A stretch of DNA of 64,000 nucleotides, taken from assembly GCA_001464055.1 (NCBI GenBank), contig LNET01000100.1:1-64000 (forward strand), read 5' to 3'. Below are positions 1-9,496 of this stretch, one piece after another (the stretch's first letter is position 1; every line of letters begins with the position of its first letter). Origin of the DNA: Burkholderiales bacterium Ga0077543 (GTDB lineage: Bacteria; Pseudomonadota; Gammaproteobacteria; Burkholderiales; Burkholderiaceae_C). Below the pieces are notes generated by a model. The model worked only from the letters and a program-made list of their open reading frames with translations. It ran no database searches and had not been told where the DNA came from. Made by a program: the position numbers and the translations under genes.

Positions 1-2422
1 AGCCGTTGCTCAGCGTGAAAGCCAGCTGGCTGATCGGGTTGGCCCCGGCCTCGGCGATGTGATAGCCGCTGATGCTGACGCTGTAGAAGTTGCGCACGTC
101 GTGGTGCACGAACCATTCGGCGATGTCGCCCATCACCTTCAGGCTGAACTCGGTACTGAAGATGCAGGTGTTCTGGCCCTGGTCTTCCTTCAGGATGTCG
201 GCCTGCACCGTGCCGCGCACGTTGGCCAGGGTCCAGGCGCGGATCTTCTGCGTTTCGTCATCAGTGGGTTCGCGGCCGTTGTCGGCGCGGAACTTGTCCA
301 GGTTCTGGTCGATGGCGGTGTTCATGAACATCGCCAGGATGGTCGGCGCCGGGCCGTTGATGGTCATGCTGACGCTGGTCGCCGGGTTCGTCAGGTCGAA
401 GCCGCCGTAAAGCACCTTCATGTCGTCCAGCGTGGCGATGGAAACACCGCTGTTGCCCACCTTGCCGTAGATGTCGGGGCGCGGGTCGGGGTCGTTGCCG
501 TAGAGCGTGACGCTGTCGAAGGCGGTACTCAGGCGCTTGGCCGGCTGGCCGTCGCTCAACAGCTTGAAGCGCCTGTTGGTTCTGAACGCGTCGCCTTCGC
601 CGGCGAACATGCGGGTCGGGTCTTCGTTCTCGCGCTTGAAGGCGAAGACGCCGGCGGTGTAAGGGAAGCTGCCGGGCACGTTGTCCAGCAGCAGCCACTT
701 CAGTACTTCGCCTTCGCATTCGAACTGCGGCAGCGCCACCTTGCGGATCTTGTTGCCGCTGAGCGTGGTGTGGGTCAGCTGCGTGCGGACCTCCTTGTCG
801 CGGATCTTCACCACGTACTCGTCGCCGGCGTAGGCCTGCTGCATGGCCGGCCACTGCGCCAGCAGCTTGCGCGCGGCCGGATCCAGCCGCGCTTCGCGCT
901 GCTGCGCCAGGTCGATGCAGGCCTCGGCCGCCGGCGCGCGCGTGGGCTTGTCCACGCGCAGCATGGCCGCGGCGGCAAACAACTGCTGCACTTCACGCGC
1001 CAGCCGGCTTTGCGCCAGCGCGCGCTGCTTGTAGCCGCGCACGGTGTCGGCAATGTCGGCCAGATACCGCACCCGCGCACCGGGCACGATGGCCACTTGG
1101 TGCGTGCTGTGGCGCGTGGCCACGGCCGGCAGCCGGCCCGGCCGCACGGGCAGGCCCAGGGCCTGCAGGCGCGGCAGCAGGGCCTGGTACAGCGCGGTCA
1201 CGCCGTCGTCGTTGAAGCGGCTGGCCATCGTGCCGAAGACGGGCATGTCCTCGGTCTTCCGGCCCCAGGCTTCCTGGTTGCGCTGCACCTGCTTGGCCAC
1301 GTCGCGCAAGGCATCGGCGGCGCCCTTGCGGTCGAACTTGTTGATGGCGACGAATTCGGCGAAGTCGAGCATGTCGATCTTCTCGAGCTGGCTGGCGGCG
1401 CCGAACTCCGGCGTCATCACGTACATTGGCACGTCCACCAGCGGCACGATGGCGGCGTCGCCCTGGCCGATGCCGCTGGTCTCCACCACGATCAGGTCGA
1501 AACCTGCGGCCTTGCACGCGGCCAGCACGTCGGGTAGGGCCTGGCTGATTTCGCTGCCGAAGTCGCGCGTGGCCAGGCTGCGCATGAACACGCGCGCGCC
1601 ACTTTGCCATGGGCTGATCGCGTTCATCCGGATGCGGTCGCCGAGCAAGGCGCCACCGCTCTTGCGGCGGCTCGGGTCGATGCTGATGACGGCGATGCGC
1701 AGGGCATCGCCCTGGTCCAGCCGGATGCGGCGGATGAGTTCGTCGGTCAGGCTGCTCTTGCCCGCGCCGCCGGTGCCGGTGATGCCCAGCACAGGCACCT
1801 TCGCAGCCTGCGCAGCGGCCGCGATGCCGGACTTCAGCGCCGCCGATGCCTTGCCGTTCTCCAGCGCCGTGATGGCCTGCGACAGTGCACGCCAGGCCGC
1901 GTCGCCGTGGGGCTGGCCGTGCCCCTGGAGCGCGGCCACGTCGGCAGGCGCATGCGGCGTCAGGTCGGTGTCGCAGCGCATCACCATCTCGCCGATCATG
2001 CCCTGCAGCCCCATGCGCTGGCCGTCTTCCGGGCTGTAGATGCGGGCCACGCCATAGCCCTGCAGTTCACGGATCTCGGCCGGCACGATGACACCGCCGC
2101 CGCCGCCGAAGACCTGGATGTGCTGGCCGCCGCGCTGGCGCAGCAGGTCGACCATGTACTTGAAGTATTCGACGTGCCCGCCCTGGTAGCTGCTGATGGC
2201 GATGCCCTGCACGTCTTCCTGCAGCGCCGCGGTGACGACCTCGTCGACGCTGCGGTTGTGGCCCAGGTGGATGACCTCGGCGCCCATGCCCTGCAGGATG
2301 CGGCGCATGATGTTGATGGCGGCGTCGTGGCCGTCGAAGAGGCTCGCGGCGGTGACGAAGCGCACCTTGTGCACGGGCCTGTAGTTGGCCAGGGCCTTGA
2401 ATTCGGCAGACAGATCGGTCAT
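1..2422 (-). CDS. icmF: Fused isobutyryl-CoA mutase IcmF (C-terminus beyond window)
   Basis: Adenosylcobalamin enzyme that interconverts isobutyryl-CoA and n-butyryl-CoA, with its G-protein chaperone fused in. About 807 residues are in the window, against roughly 1,090 in known IcmF; the C-terminus lies left of base 1. Order seen: N-terminal B12-binding domain (DGHDAAI near residue 30), a MeaB-like GTPase domain with Walker A GITGTGGAGKS near residue 215 and an NKFD guanine-specificity motif, then a linker and the start of the mutase barrel, including ISGYHIAEAGANPI near the window edge. The B12-GTPase-mutase order separates IcmF from plain methylmalonyl-CoA mutase. The start is ATG at 2422 (MTDLSAEF). 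It is transcribed divergently from coaX across about 100 bp. Confidence 0.93.
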   Translation of the reverse strand, partial: MTDLSAEFKALANYRPVHKVRFVTAASLFDGHDAAINIMRRILQGMGAEVIHLGHNRSVDEVVTAALQEDVQGIAISSYQGGHVEYFKYMVDLLRQRGGQHIQVFGGGGGVIVPAEIRELQGYGVARIYSPEDGQRMGLQGMIGEMVMRCDTDLTPHAPADVAALQGHGQPHGDAAWRALSQAITALENGKASAALKSGIAAAAQAAKVPVLGITGTGGAGKSSLTDELIRRIRLDQGDALRIAVISIDPSRRKSGGALLGDRIRMNAISPWQSGARVFMRSLATRDFGSEISQALPDVLAACKAAGFDLIVVETSGIGQGDAAIVPLVDVPMYVMTPEFGAASQLEKIDMLDFAEFVAINKFDRKGAADALRDVAKQVQRNQEAWGRKTEDMPVFGTMASRFNDDGVTALYQALLPRLQALGLPVRPGRLPAVATRHSTHQVAIVPGARVRYLADIADTVRGYKQRALAQSRLAREVQQLFAAAAMLRVDKPTRAPAAEACIDLAQQREARLDPAARKLLAQWPAMQQAYAGDEYVVKIRDKEVRTQLTHTTLSGNKIRKVALPQFECEGEVLKWLLLDNVPGSFPYTAGVFAFKRENEDPTRMFAGEGDAFRTNRRFKLLSDGQPAKRLSTAFDSVTLYGNDPDPRPDIYGKVGNSGVSIATLDDMKVLYGGFDLTNPATSVSMTINGPAPTILAMFMNTAIDQNLDKFRADNGREPTDDETQKIRAWTLANVRGTVQADILKEDQGQNTCIFSTEFSLKVMGDIAEWFVHHDVRNFYSVSISGYHIAEAGANPISQLAFTLSNG

Positions 2423-2521
2423 GGCATCGCGCTCGTTGAATGCAGCTGGACATGATGCCACCGGCCATCGCCCGAGCGAGCGCCCCGACCGCGCCGTGGG
2501 CGTTTACCATCCCGGCCCACC

Positions 2522-3298
2522 ATGAGCTTCCTGGCCATCGACATCGGCAACACGCGGCTGAAGTGGGCGCTGTACAGCGTCCCGCGGCCCGGGGCCGTGT
2601 TGCTGCAACAGGGCGGCGTTTTCCTCGAGACCATCGAGGAACTGGCAGAAACCCAATGGAAAACCCTGAAGCCACCGCACAGCATGCTGGGCTGCGCAGT
2701 GGCGGGCGAAGCCGTGCGGCGGCGTGTGGAAGAGCAGATGGAGCTGTGGGACATCGCCCCGAACTGGGTGGTGCCCACGGCCCGGGACTCGGGCCTGGTC
2801 AACGGCTACGACCACCCGGGTCGGCTGGGCGCCGACCGCTGGGTGGCGCTGGCGGGCGCACGTTCGCGCGTGCTGGCGGCCACGCCGCCAGGTGGCACGC
2901 CGCGACCGGCGCTGGTGGTGATGGTGGGCACGGCGGTCACGGTCGACGCGCTGGATCCCAGCGGCGTGTTCCTGGGCGGGCTGATCCTGCCGGGCTTCGG
3001 GCTGATGCAGAAGGCGCTGGAAATCGGCACGAGCAGCCTGCGCGTGCCCACCGGCGAGGTCGTCGACTTCCCCACCAACACCAGCGACGCGCTGATGAGC
3101 GGCGGCGCCAACGCCATGGCCGGCGCCATCGAACGGCAGTACCGTCGCCTGCTGCAGCGCACCGGTGTCGCGCCCGTGTTGCTGATGACCGGCGGCGCCG
3201 CAGCCAAGCTGCAGACCATCACCGACCTGCCCTTCGAGACCGTGGACACGCTCATCTTCGAAGGGCTGCTGTTGATGCGCGGCAGCCGCCAGGCCTGA
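2522..3298 (+). CDS. coaX: Type III pantothenate kinase
   Basis: Phosphorylates pantothenate in the first step of coenzyme A synthesis, in the cytoplasm. The 258-residue product is normal for CoaX. It has the ASKHA phosphate-1 motif DIGNTR (7-12), GADRW (103-107), the phosphate-2 GTAVT (136-140) and the [10 protein letters not shown] segment (151-160). It diverges from icmF. Many Burkholderiales place coaX next to birA; no birA is present here, so it appears to stand alone. Confidence 0.95.
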   Translation: MSFLAIDIGNTRLKWALYSVPRPGAVLLQQGGVFLETIEELAETQWKTLKPPHSMLGCAVAGEAVRRRVEEQMELWDIAPNWVVPTARDSGLVNGYDHPGRLGADRWVALAGARSRVLAATPPGGTPRPALVVMVGTAVTVDALDPSGVFLGGLILPGFGLMQKALEIGTSSLRVPTGEVVDFPTNTSDALMSGGANAMAGAIERQYRRLLQRTGVAPVLLMTGGAAAKLQTITDLPFETVDTLIFEGLLLMRGSRQA

Positions 3299-3326
3299 GC
3301 CAGGCCGGGCCCCGGCGCGCCGGGGC

Positions 3327-3758
3327 TCAGGTGTTGATGTAGGACTCGAGCTGGCCGATGGTGGTGTCCTGCTCGGCGATCAGGTGGTCGAGCAGGTCGC
3401 GTACGGCGATCATGCCCAGCACCATGCCGCCGTCGACCACCGGCAAGTGACGCACCTTGCGTTCCTTCATCAGCGAGATGCATTCGCGGATGTCGGTGCG
3501 CGGGCTGACGGTGAAGACGTTGCGGCTCATGATGTCGGCCACCGTCGTGTCGCGTGAATTGCGGCCCTTCAGCGCCACCTTGCGCGTGTAGTCGCGCTCG
3601 CTCAGCACACCGACCAGCTGACCGCCGTCCATCACCATCAAGGCCCCGGCCTCGTATTCGGCCAGCAGCTGCAGGGCTTCGAACACGGTGTCCTGCGGAT
3701 GCACATGCCAGAGGGTGCCGTGGACCTGCTGAGCCAGAAGTTCGGAAACGGGTTTCAT
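3327..3758 (-). CDS. Tandem CBS-domain protein
   Basis: A small 143-residue protein made almost wholly of two CBS domains (Bateman module), which in this family bind adenine nucleotides. The segments VLSERDYTRKV and GMIAVRDLLDHLI are typical ends of CBS repeats 1 and 2. I place the start at ATG 3758 (MKPVSELL) because GGAGG lies 8 nt upstream on the minus strand; the frame is open further but has no other good ribosome site. No effector domain is attached, so the regulated partner is unknown. Divergent from the lipoprotein hydrolase gene. Confidence 0.85.
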   Translation of the reverse strand: MKPVSELLAQQVHGTLWHVHPQDTVFEALQLLAEYEAGALMVMDGGQLVGVLSERDYTRKVALKGRNSRDTTVADIMSRNVFTVSPRTDIRECISLMKERKVRHLPVVDGGMVLGMIAVRDLLDHLIAEQDTTIGQLESYINT

Positions 3759-3879
3759 GCCTGTGACCTCCAGATTGGGGCCGGGACGGATCGGCCCTGG
3801 CCCCGAGCATGGCACCGACCGCCGGCCACGCCAACCCTGGCGGTGCAGGGTTTGCCCGGGTCATGCGAGGATCACGGCC

Positions 3880-4755
3880 GTGCCGATTCGAAAGTCCCTG
3901 CGCCCTCGTTGGCGACGCATGGCGCTGGCCGCTGCCCTGGCCGTGGCCGGGCTGGCCAGCCTGGCGGGCTGCGCGGCGCTGGACCGGCAGCAGCGCGAAT
4001 GGATCTTCCAGCCCAGCGACCGCACCTGGTGGGGCGGCCTGGCCGCGGCCGAAGGCATGCAGGACGTCTGGATCGACTTTGCGCCCCCTTCCGCCGACGG
4101 CGCGGTGCGCCTGCACGGGCTGTGGCTGCCGCAGGAACGCGCCGATGCCCCCGTGCTGCTGTACCTGCACGGGGCGCGCTTCGACGTTCGCGGCAGCGCG
4201 CCGCGCATGCGCCGAATGCACGAGCTCGGGTTCTCGGTGCTCGGGGTCGACTACCGCGGCTTCGGCCGCAGCACCCCGGGCCTGCCATCCGAAACCCAGG
4301 CCTACGAAGACGCCCGCGCCGCCTGGGACTGGCTGGTGCAGCGCCACCCGCAGTCGCGCCGCTTCGTGTTCGGCCATTCGCTGGGTGGTGCCATCGCGGT
4401 GAACCTGGCGGCCGAAGTCGCCGACGAGGACGGACTCATCGTCGAGGGCAGCTTCCCGTCGATACCCGACGTGGTGTCCACCTTCAAGTGGGGCTGGCTG
4501 CCCCTGGCGCCGCTGATCACGCAGAAACTCGACGCCGGCTCGCGCATCGGCCGGGTGGGTTCCCCAGTGCTGGTGGTGCACGGCGGCAATGACAGCCTGA
4601 TCCAGCCCAACCTGGGCCGCCAGCTCTTCGAACGCGCAGCCGAACCCAAGCGCTTCGTGCTGGTGGAAGGCGGTTCGCACCACAACACCAACGCCGTGGG
4701 CCAACCGCTGTACCGCCAGGCCTTGGCCGACCTGTTCGGCCTGGACCCCAAATGA
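3880..4755 (+). CDS. Alpha/beta-hydrolase lipoprotein
   Basis: Predicted membrane-anchored serine hydrolase of 291 residues. A basic N-terminus and hydrophobic stretch end in a lipobox (LAGC), so it is probably lipidated and faces the periplasm. The nucleophile elbow is GHSLGG (FVFGHSLGGAIAV), with an HGG-type segment (LVVHGGND) carrying the acid and a C-terminal GGSHHN histidine. The start is set at GTG 3880, with GAGG about 9 nt upstream; ATG 3919 would cut into the signal region. It resembles the BEM46/FrsA-like hydrolases; substrate unknown. The stop overlaps the next gene as ATGA. Confidence 0.8.
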   Translation: MPIRKSLRPRWRRMALAAALAVAGLASLAGCAALDRQQREWIFQPSDRTWWGGLAAAEGMQDVWIDFAPPSADGAVRLHGLWLPQERADAPVLLYLHGARFDVRGSAPRMRRMHELGFSVLGVDYRGFGRSTPGLPSETQAYEDARAAWDWLVQRHPQSRRFVFGHSLGGAIAVNLAAEVADEDGLIVEGSFPSIPDVVSTFKWGWLPLAPLITQKLDAGSRIGRVGSPVLVVHGGNDSLIQPNLGRQLFERAAEPKRFVLVEGGSHHNTNAVGQPLYRQALADLFGLDPK

Positions 4756-4979
4756 CACGCCGCAACTCGCCCAACGACATCCAGGACCTGGGCGACCTGA
4801 GCCGGCTGGCTGAATTCGTCGTCGACAAGCGCCTGGGCCAGCGTGCTTCGGCGAAAAAGAACAGGCGCAACCGGCACTACGAAAAGCAGTTCATCCGAAA
4901 TGCCCTGGCGCATCTGCCAGCGACACGGCCGGCAGGAGCCGTGGCCGACATCGACAACGATGCCCTCGACGCGTCTTGA
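4752..4979 (+). CDS. Small conserved hypothetical protein (75 aa)
   Basis: A 75-residue soluble, charged protein. Its start overlaps the hydrolase stop as ATGA (4752-4755), which implies translational coupling, and its own stop overlaps the next start. The middle is strongly basic (SAKKNRRNRHYEK), which could contact nucleic acid. No domain is recognised. Supported as a real gene by the two tight overlaps and by no competing frame. Confidence 0.55.
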   Translation: MTRRNSPNDIQDLGDLSRLAEFVVDKRLGQRASAKKNRRNRHYEKQFIRNALAHLPATRPAGAVADIDNDALDAS

Positions 4980-5281
4980 ACCCGCCGGCCAACGACCCCG
5001 TGCTGTGCCCGTTGTGCGAACGCGCCATCCCGCCGGCGCAGCGCGACGCCCACCACCTGATCCCCAAGAGCAAGGGCGGCCGGCAGACGGAGGTTCTGCA
5101 CCGCGTCTGCCACCGCCAGATTCACGCGCTGCTGAGTGAAACCGAACTCGCCCGCCGCTACAACACCGTCGACGCCCTGCTGGCCCACCCGGAACTGCAG
5201 GCCTTCGTGGCCTGGGTGAAGACCAAACCCGACGACTTCTTCGTGCGCACGAGAAAGAGCACGCGCATGCGGCGGCGCTGA
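4976..5281 (+). CDS. Small HNH-endonuclease-like protein
   Basis: A 101-residue protein with the HNH fold pattern: a zinc knuckle CPLC near residue 10, then DAHHLIPKSKGG, the catalytic-type AHH with the following metal-site residues, and VCHRQIHALL. Small stand-alone HNH proteins of this kind are common in Proteobacteria and mostly uncharacterised. The start is TTG 4976, overlapping the previous stop; no ATG lies upstream in frame within the gap. It forms a coupled trio with the hydrolase and the 75-residue protein. Whether it cuts DNA in vivo is unknown. Confidence 0.75.
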   Translation: MNPPANDPVLCPLCERAIPPAQRDAHHLIPKSKGGRQTEVLHRVCHRQIHALLSETELARRYNTVDALLAHPELQAFVAWVKTKPDDFFVRTRKSTRMRRR

Positions 5282-5337
5282 ACCGGCGGCAAGGTGCCCA
5301 CGGCGACAGCCAGGTCGGCAGGAAAGGATGCGGGGAC

Positions 5338-5343
5338 TATCAT
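5338..5343 (+). promoter_or_regulatory. Candidate -10 element for the kyn operon
   Basis: TATCAT lies 7 nt before the kynB ATG. No good -35 hexamer is present at 17 nt and no ribosome site lies between, so the transcript would be nearly leaderless. Confidence 0.35.
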
Positions 5344-5350
5344 TTCCCGC

Positions 5351-6007
5351 ATGCATCCGCCGCCGCCCCGTCTGTGGGACATCTCGCCTCCCGTGCAGGC
5401 GGGGTCGCCGGTGTTTCCTGGCGACGCCGAATTCCAGATGGCCTGGCCGGCCCGCATCGGCCCGGGCTGCCCGGTGAATGTCAGCACGTTGACGTTCAGC
5501 CCGCACACCGGCGCCCATGCCGACGCCCCGCTGCATTACGACCCGCAAGGCCAGCCCGTGGGCGCTCTGGATCTGGCGCCTTATCTCGGCCGCTGCCGCG
5601 TCATCCACGCCATCGACTGCGGCCCGCTGGTGCAGCCGGGCCACATCGAACATGCCCTGCCCGGCCTGCCACCCCGGGTGCTGGTGCGCACCTACCGAAG
5701 CGCGCCCGTCGACCGCTGGGACCCCGACCTGCCCGCCTATGCGCCGGCCACGGTGCTGCGCCTGGCTGATCTGGGCGTGCAGCTGATCGGCATCGACTCC
5801 GCCAGCATCGACCCGGCCAGCAGCAAGACGCTGGACAGCCATCAAATCATCCGCCAACGCGGCCTGCGGGTGCTGGAAAACCTGGTGCTGGACGATGTGC
5901 CCGAGGGCGACTACGAACTGATCGCGCTGCCATTGAAACTGATGACGGCCGACGCATCGCCGGTGCGGGCGGTGTTGCGGGAACTGCGCGCGGGCGGAAC
6001 GTCTTGA
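5351..6007 (+). CDS. kynB: Kynurenine formamidase
   Basis: Hydrolyses N-formylkynurenine to kynurenine and formate. The 218-residue product has the cyclase-family metal site HTGAHADAPLH (52-62), which in KynB holds zinc. The start is ATG 5351 (MHPPPPRLWD), matching the usual KynB N-terminus; upstream in-frame codons look non-coding. It is followed after 55 bp by kynU and then kynA, the full kyn route from tryptophan to anthranilate. No dedicated regulator lies next to the operon. Confidence 0.94.
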   Translation: MHPPPPRLWDISPPVQAGSPVFPGDAEFQMAWPARIGPGCPVNVSTLTFSPHTGAHADAPLHYDPQGQPVGALDLAPYLGRCRVIHAIDCGPLVQPGHIEHALPGLPPRVLVRTYRSAPVDRWDPDLPAYAPATVLRLADLGVQLIGIDSASIDPASSKTLDSHQIIRQRGLRVLENLVLDDVPEGDYELIALPLKLMTADASPVRAVLRELRAGGTS

Positions 6008-6062
6008 TGGCCGCTCCGGCCCGCAGCGGCCGACAGCAGGCCTACAGAAGGAAACCCCCGCC

Positions 6063-7310
6063 ATGAATCGAGACGACGCCATCGCGCTGGACCATGCCGA
6101 CCCACTGGCCGGCCTGCGCGAGCAATTCAACCTGCCCGAAGGGCTGATCTACCTGGATGGCAACTCGCTGGGGGTGCTGCCCCGCAGCACCGCTGCCCGC
6201 GTGCAGCAGGTGGTGACACAGGAATGGGGTGAAGGCCTCATCCGCAGCTGGAACAGCGCCGGCTGGATCGACATGCCGCGCCGGTTGGGCGACAAGATCG
6301 CGCGGCTGGTGGGGGTAGGCCCGGGTGAACTGGTGGTGGCCGACTCGACCAGCGTGAACCTGTTCAAGGTGCTCAGCGCCGCGCTGACCATGGTCAGGGC
6401 AGACGCGCCTGGCCGCACCACGATCATCAGCGAACGCAGCAACTTTCCCACCGACCTCTACATCGCCCAGGCCCTGGCCGCGCAGCAGGGCTTCGAACTG
6501 CTGCTGGCCGAGCCCGACGAGCTGCCCGCGCTGCTGGACGAGCGCAGCGCCCTGCTGATGCTCACCCACGTGAACTACCGAACCGGCCGCATGCACGACA
6601 TGGCCGCGCTGTCCAAATCCGCGCACGACGCCGGCGCGCTGGTCGTCTGGGACCTGGCGCACAGCGCCGGCGCAGTGCCGGTGGACCTGTCGCGCGACGG
6701 TGCCGACTTCGCCGTGGGCTGTGGCTACAAGTACCTGAACGGCGGGCCCGGCGCGCCGGCCTTCGTCTGGGCCCATCCACGCCACGCCGGGCGCTTCTGG
6801 CAGCCGCTGGCGGGCTGGATGGGGCATGCTGCGCCCTTCGAATTCACGCCCGGCTACAAGCCCGCCGAAGGCATCTCGCGCTACCTGTGCGGCACGCCGC
6901 CGGTGCTGTCGATGGCGGCGCTGGACTGCGGCGTCGACACCGTGCTGGCGGCCGAGCCGCTGGGCGGCATGGTCGCGCTGCGTTCGAAGTCGCTGGCACT
7001 CACGCGGCTGTTCGCCGACCGCGTGGCCGCCACCTGCCCGCAGTTGCGCCGGGTGTCACCGCAGGACGACGCCCGTCGCGGCAGCCAGGTCTGCTTCGCG
7101 CACGACGAGATCGGCTACCCGGTGATGCAGGCACTGATCGCGCGCGGTGTGATCGGCGACTTCCGTGCGCCGGATGTGCTGCGCTTCGGCTTCACCCCAC
7201 TCTACGTGCGCTTCGTCGACGCCTGGGACGCCGCAGAACACCTGCGCGAAGTGCTGGTCAGCAGTGAGTGGCAGCGCCCGGAATTCAACCGGCGCCACGC
7301 GGTGACCTGA
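6063..7310 (+). CDS. kynU: Kynureninase
   Basis: PLP enzyme that cleaves kynurenine to anthranilate and alanine. It is 415 residues, a normal length. The PLP lysine sits in GCGYKYLNGGPGAP near residue 223, and the family signature LDGNSLG lies near residue 34. A purine-rich GAAGGAAA about 9 nt before the ATG is the ribosome site. Middle gene of kynB-kynU-kynA. Confidence 0.96.
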   Translation: MNRDDAIALDHADPLAGLREQFNLPEGLIYLDGNSLGVLPRSTAARVQQVVTQEWGEGLIRSWNSAGWIDMPRRLGDKIARLVGVGPGELVVADSTSVNLFKVLSAALTMVRADAPGRTTIISERSNFPTDLYIAQALAAQQGFELLLAEPDELPALLDERSALLMLTHVNYRTGRMHDMAALSKSAHDAGALVVWDLAHSAGAVPVDLSRDGADFAVGCGYKYLNGGPGAPAFVWAHPRHAGRFWQPLAGWMGHAAPFEFTPGYKPAEGISRYLCGTPPVLSMAALDCGVDTVLAAEPLGGMVALRSKSLALTRLFADRVAATCPQLRRVSPQDDARRGSQVCFAHDEIGYPVMQALIARGVIGDFRAPDVLRFGFTPLYVRFVDAWDAAEHLREVLVSSEWQRPEFNRRHAVT

Positions 7311-7343
7311 AGCGGCGATTGCAGTCTTGAAGGCGATTTCAAC

Positions 7344-8195
7344 ATGAGCGGCTGCCCCGTCCACCCCCAGAACAGCGATCACCCCGACGGCGCTCGCCTG
7401 GACTTCAGCGCCGAGATGAGCTATGGCGACTACCTGCAGCTCGACGCGGTGCTGAACGCGCAGAAGCCGCTGAGCCCGGCGCACGACGAGATGCTGTTCA
7501 TCGTGCAGCACCAGACCAGCGAACTCTGGATGAAGCTGCTGCTGCACGAATTGCAGGCGGCCACGGTGGCGGTGTCACAAGACCGGCTGCAGCCCGCCTT
7601 CAAGATGCTGGCGCGCGTGTCGAAGATCATGGAACAGCTGGTGCACGCCTGGGACGTGCTGGCCACCATGACACCGCCCGAGTACAGCGCCGTGCGCGAA
7701 TACCTGGCCAGCAGCAGCGGCTTCCAGAGCTGGCAGTACCGCTGCATCGAATTCCGGCTGGGCAACAAGAACGGCCTGATGCTCAAGCCCCACGCGCACC
7801 GGCCCGACCTGCTGGCGCACGTGGAAGCCGCGTTCCAGGCCCCGTCGCTGTACGACGAGGCCTTGCGCCTGCTGTCGCGGCGCGGGCTGCCCGTGCCGGC
7901 CAGCCACACGCAGCGCGACTGGACCCTGCCCTACGCGGCCAGCGACGCGGTCGAAGCGGCCTGGCTGCAGGTGTACCGCGCGCCCCAGACGCATTGGGAC
8001 CTGTACCAGCTGGGCGAGGAACTGACCGATCTGGAAGACGCCTTCCGCCTGTGGCGTTTCCGCCATGTGACGACGGTGGAGCGGGTCATCGGCTTCAAGC
8101 GCGGCACCGGCGGCACCGGCGGCGTGAGCTATCTGCGCAAGATGCTCGACGTGGTGCTGTTTCCGGAAATCTGGCGGCTGCGCACCGAGCTGTGA
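7344..8195 (+). CDS. kynA: Tryptophan 2,3-dioxygenase
   Basis: Haem enzyme that opens the indole ring of L-tryptophan with O2 to give N-formylkynurenine, the first step of the pathway although its gene is last here. It is 283 residues. The family signature [11 protein letters not shown] is at 52-62, and the distal [11 protein letters not shown] near the C-terminus is the conserved substrate loop. The 33-bp gap after kynU fits one operon. The end faces the aminotransferase gene 25 bp away. Confidence 0.97.
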   Translation: MSGCPVHPQNSDHPDGARLDFSAEMSYGDYLQLDAVLNAQKPLSPAHDEMLFIVQHQTSELWMKLLLHELQAATVAVSQDRLQPAFKMLARVSKIMEQLVHAWDVLATMTPPEYSAVREYLASSSGFQSWQYRCIEFRLGNKNGLMLKPHAHRPDLLAHVEAAFQAPSLYDEALRLLSRRGLPVPASHTQRDWTLPYAASDAVEAAWLQVYRAPQTHWDLYQLGEELTDLEDAFRLWRFRHVTTVERVIGFKRGTGGTGGVSYLRKMLDVVLFPEIWRLRTEL

Positions 8196-8220
8196 AGCCG
8201 GTGGCGCAGCCGGAACAAGT

Positions 8221-9348
8221 TCAGAGCAGCGCGTTCAAGGCCCGTTCGAAGCTGGCCACGGTGCGGTCGACGTTCTTCAGCTTGTCCAGCCCGAACAGGC
8301 CCACCCGGAAGGCGCGGTAGTCGGCCGGTTCGTCGCAGGCCAGCGGCACGCCGGCGGCGATCTGCAGGCCCTGTGCGGCAAAGGCCTGGGTGTTGGACCA
8401 GTCCAGGTGGTCGGTGTAGCTCACGACCACGCCGGGCGCCTGGAAGCCCGGTGCCGCGACGCTGCGGATGCCCTTGGACACCATCAGCGCGCGGATGCGC
8501 TCGCCCAGTTGCTGCTGCGCTGCACGCGCGTTGGCGAAGCCGAAGGCCTCGGCTTCCTTCATCACGTCGCGCAACTGGGCCAGGCCGTCTGTGGGCAGGG
8601 TGGCGTGGTAGGCGGTGGTGCCCTTCTCGTGGCTTTCCATGATGGCCAGCCACTTCTTCAGGTCCAGCGCGAAGCTGCTGCTGGTGGTGCCTTCGATGAC
8701 GGCGCGGGCATGCTCGCTCAGCATCACCAGGCCGGCGCAGGGCGTGCTGCTCCAGCCCTTTTGCGGTGCGGTGACGATGACATCCACGCCCGTGGCGGCC
8801 ATGTCCACCCAGATTGCACCGCTGGCCACGCAGTCCAGCACGAACAGGCCGCCGTGTTCGTGCACTGCGGCGGCCACCGCGCTCAGGTAGCCATCGGGCA
8901 GGATCATGCCGGCCGAGGTTTCGACGTGCGGGGCAAACACCAGGTCGGGCTTGCCGGCGCGGATGGCGGCAACGACTTCCTCGACGGGCGCCGGCGCAAA
9001 GGGCGACTTCGACGCCGGCGCCACCATGCGCGCCTTCAGCACCGTGATGTCGCTGGCGACGCCGGCCATCTCGAAGATCTGGCTCCAGCGGTAGCTGAAC
9101 CAGCCATTGCGCACCACCAGCACCTTCTTGCCGCCGGCGAACTGGCGCGCCACCGCTTCCATGCCGAAAGTGCCGCTGCCGGGCACGACGATGGCCGAAC
9201 GCGCTGCGTAGACATGCTTGAGCGTGCGCGACACGTCCTGCATCACGCCGTGGAAGCGTTTGGCCATGTGGTTCAGCGCACGGTCGGTGTAGACCACCGA
9301 GTACTCGAGCAAGCCGTCGGGGTCGACGTGGGGCAGCAGTCCGGGCAT
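8221..9348 (-). CDS. Class V aminotransferase, alanine-glyoxylate/serine-pyruvate type
   Basis: PLP-dependent fold-type I aminotransferase of 375 residues. The Schiff-base lysine is in APQKGWSS near residue 198, and IVVPGSGTFGMEA near residue 55 binds the phosphate. It resembles the alanine-glyoxylate / serine-pyruvate branch, so a transamination with glyoxylate or pyruvate as acceptor is likely; the exact donor is not visible. The start is ATG 9348, with GGAGG 5 nt upstream. It is convergent with kynA and divergent from the aminopeptidase gene. Kynurenine cleavage releases alanine, so a link with the kyn operon is possible but only inferred. Confidence 0.82.
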   Translation of the reverse strand: MPGLLPHVDPDGLLEYSVVYTDRALNHMAKRFHGVMQDVSRTLKHVYAARSAIVVPGSGTFGMEAVARQFAGGKKVLVVRNGWFSYRWSQIFEMAGVASDITVLKARMVAPASKSPFAPAPVEEVVAAIRAGKPDLVFAPHVETSAGMILPDGYLSAVAAAVHEHGGLFVLDCVASGAIWVDMAATGVDVIVTAPQKGWSSTPCAGLVMLSEHARAVIEGTTSSSFALDLKKWLAIMESHEKGTTAYHATLPTDGLAQLRDVMKEAEAFGFANARAAQQQLGERIRALMVSKGIRSVAAPGFQAPGVVVSYTDHLDWSNTQAFAAQGLQIAAGVPLACDEPADYRAFRVGLFGLDKLKNVDRTVASFERALNALL

Positions 9349-9456
9349 GAAAGCCTCCGGTTTGGAACAAGGAACAGGGGCCGGCAGCTTAGCAGCCCTG
9401 CGCCATCCGCGTTGGCATGGTCGACCCTGCCCAGGGCGCGCGAAGCCTGGCGAATC

Positions 9457-9462
9457 TAGAAT
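9457..9462 (+). promoter_or_regulatory. Candidate -10 element for aminopeptidase P gene
   Basis: TAGAAT, 34 nt before the ATG. I see no matching -35 hexamer at the right spacing. Confidence 0.3.
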
Positions 9463-9496
9463 CCCGACCTTTCCCCGTGCCCACCCGGAGCGCCCC

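Noticed and set aside
2806-4758. 650-codon minus-strand frame across coaX, the CBS gene and the hydrolase gene
   Set aside because: It crosses three recognised genes and shows no domain; composition is that of a shadow frame.
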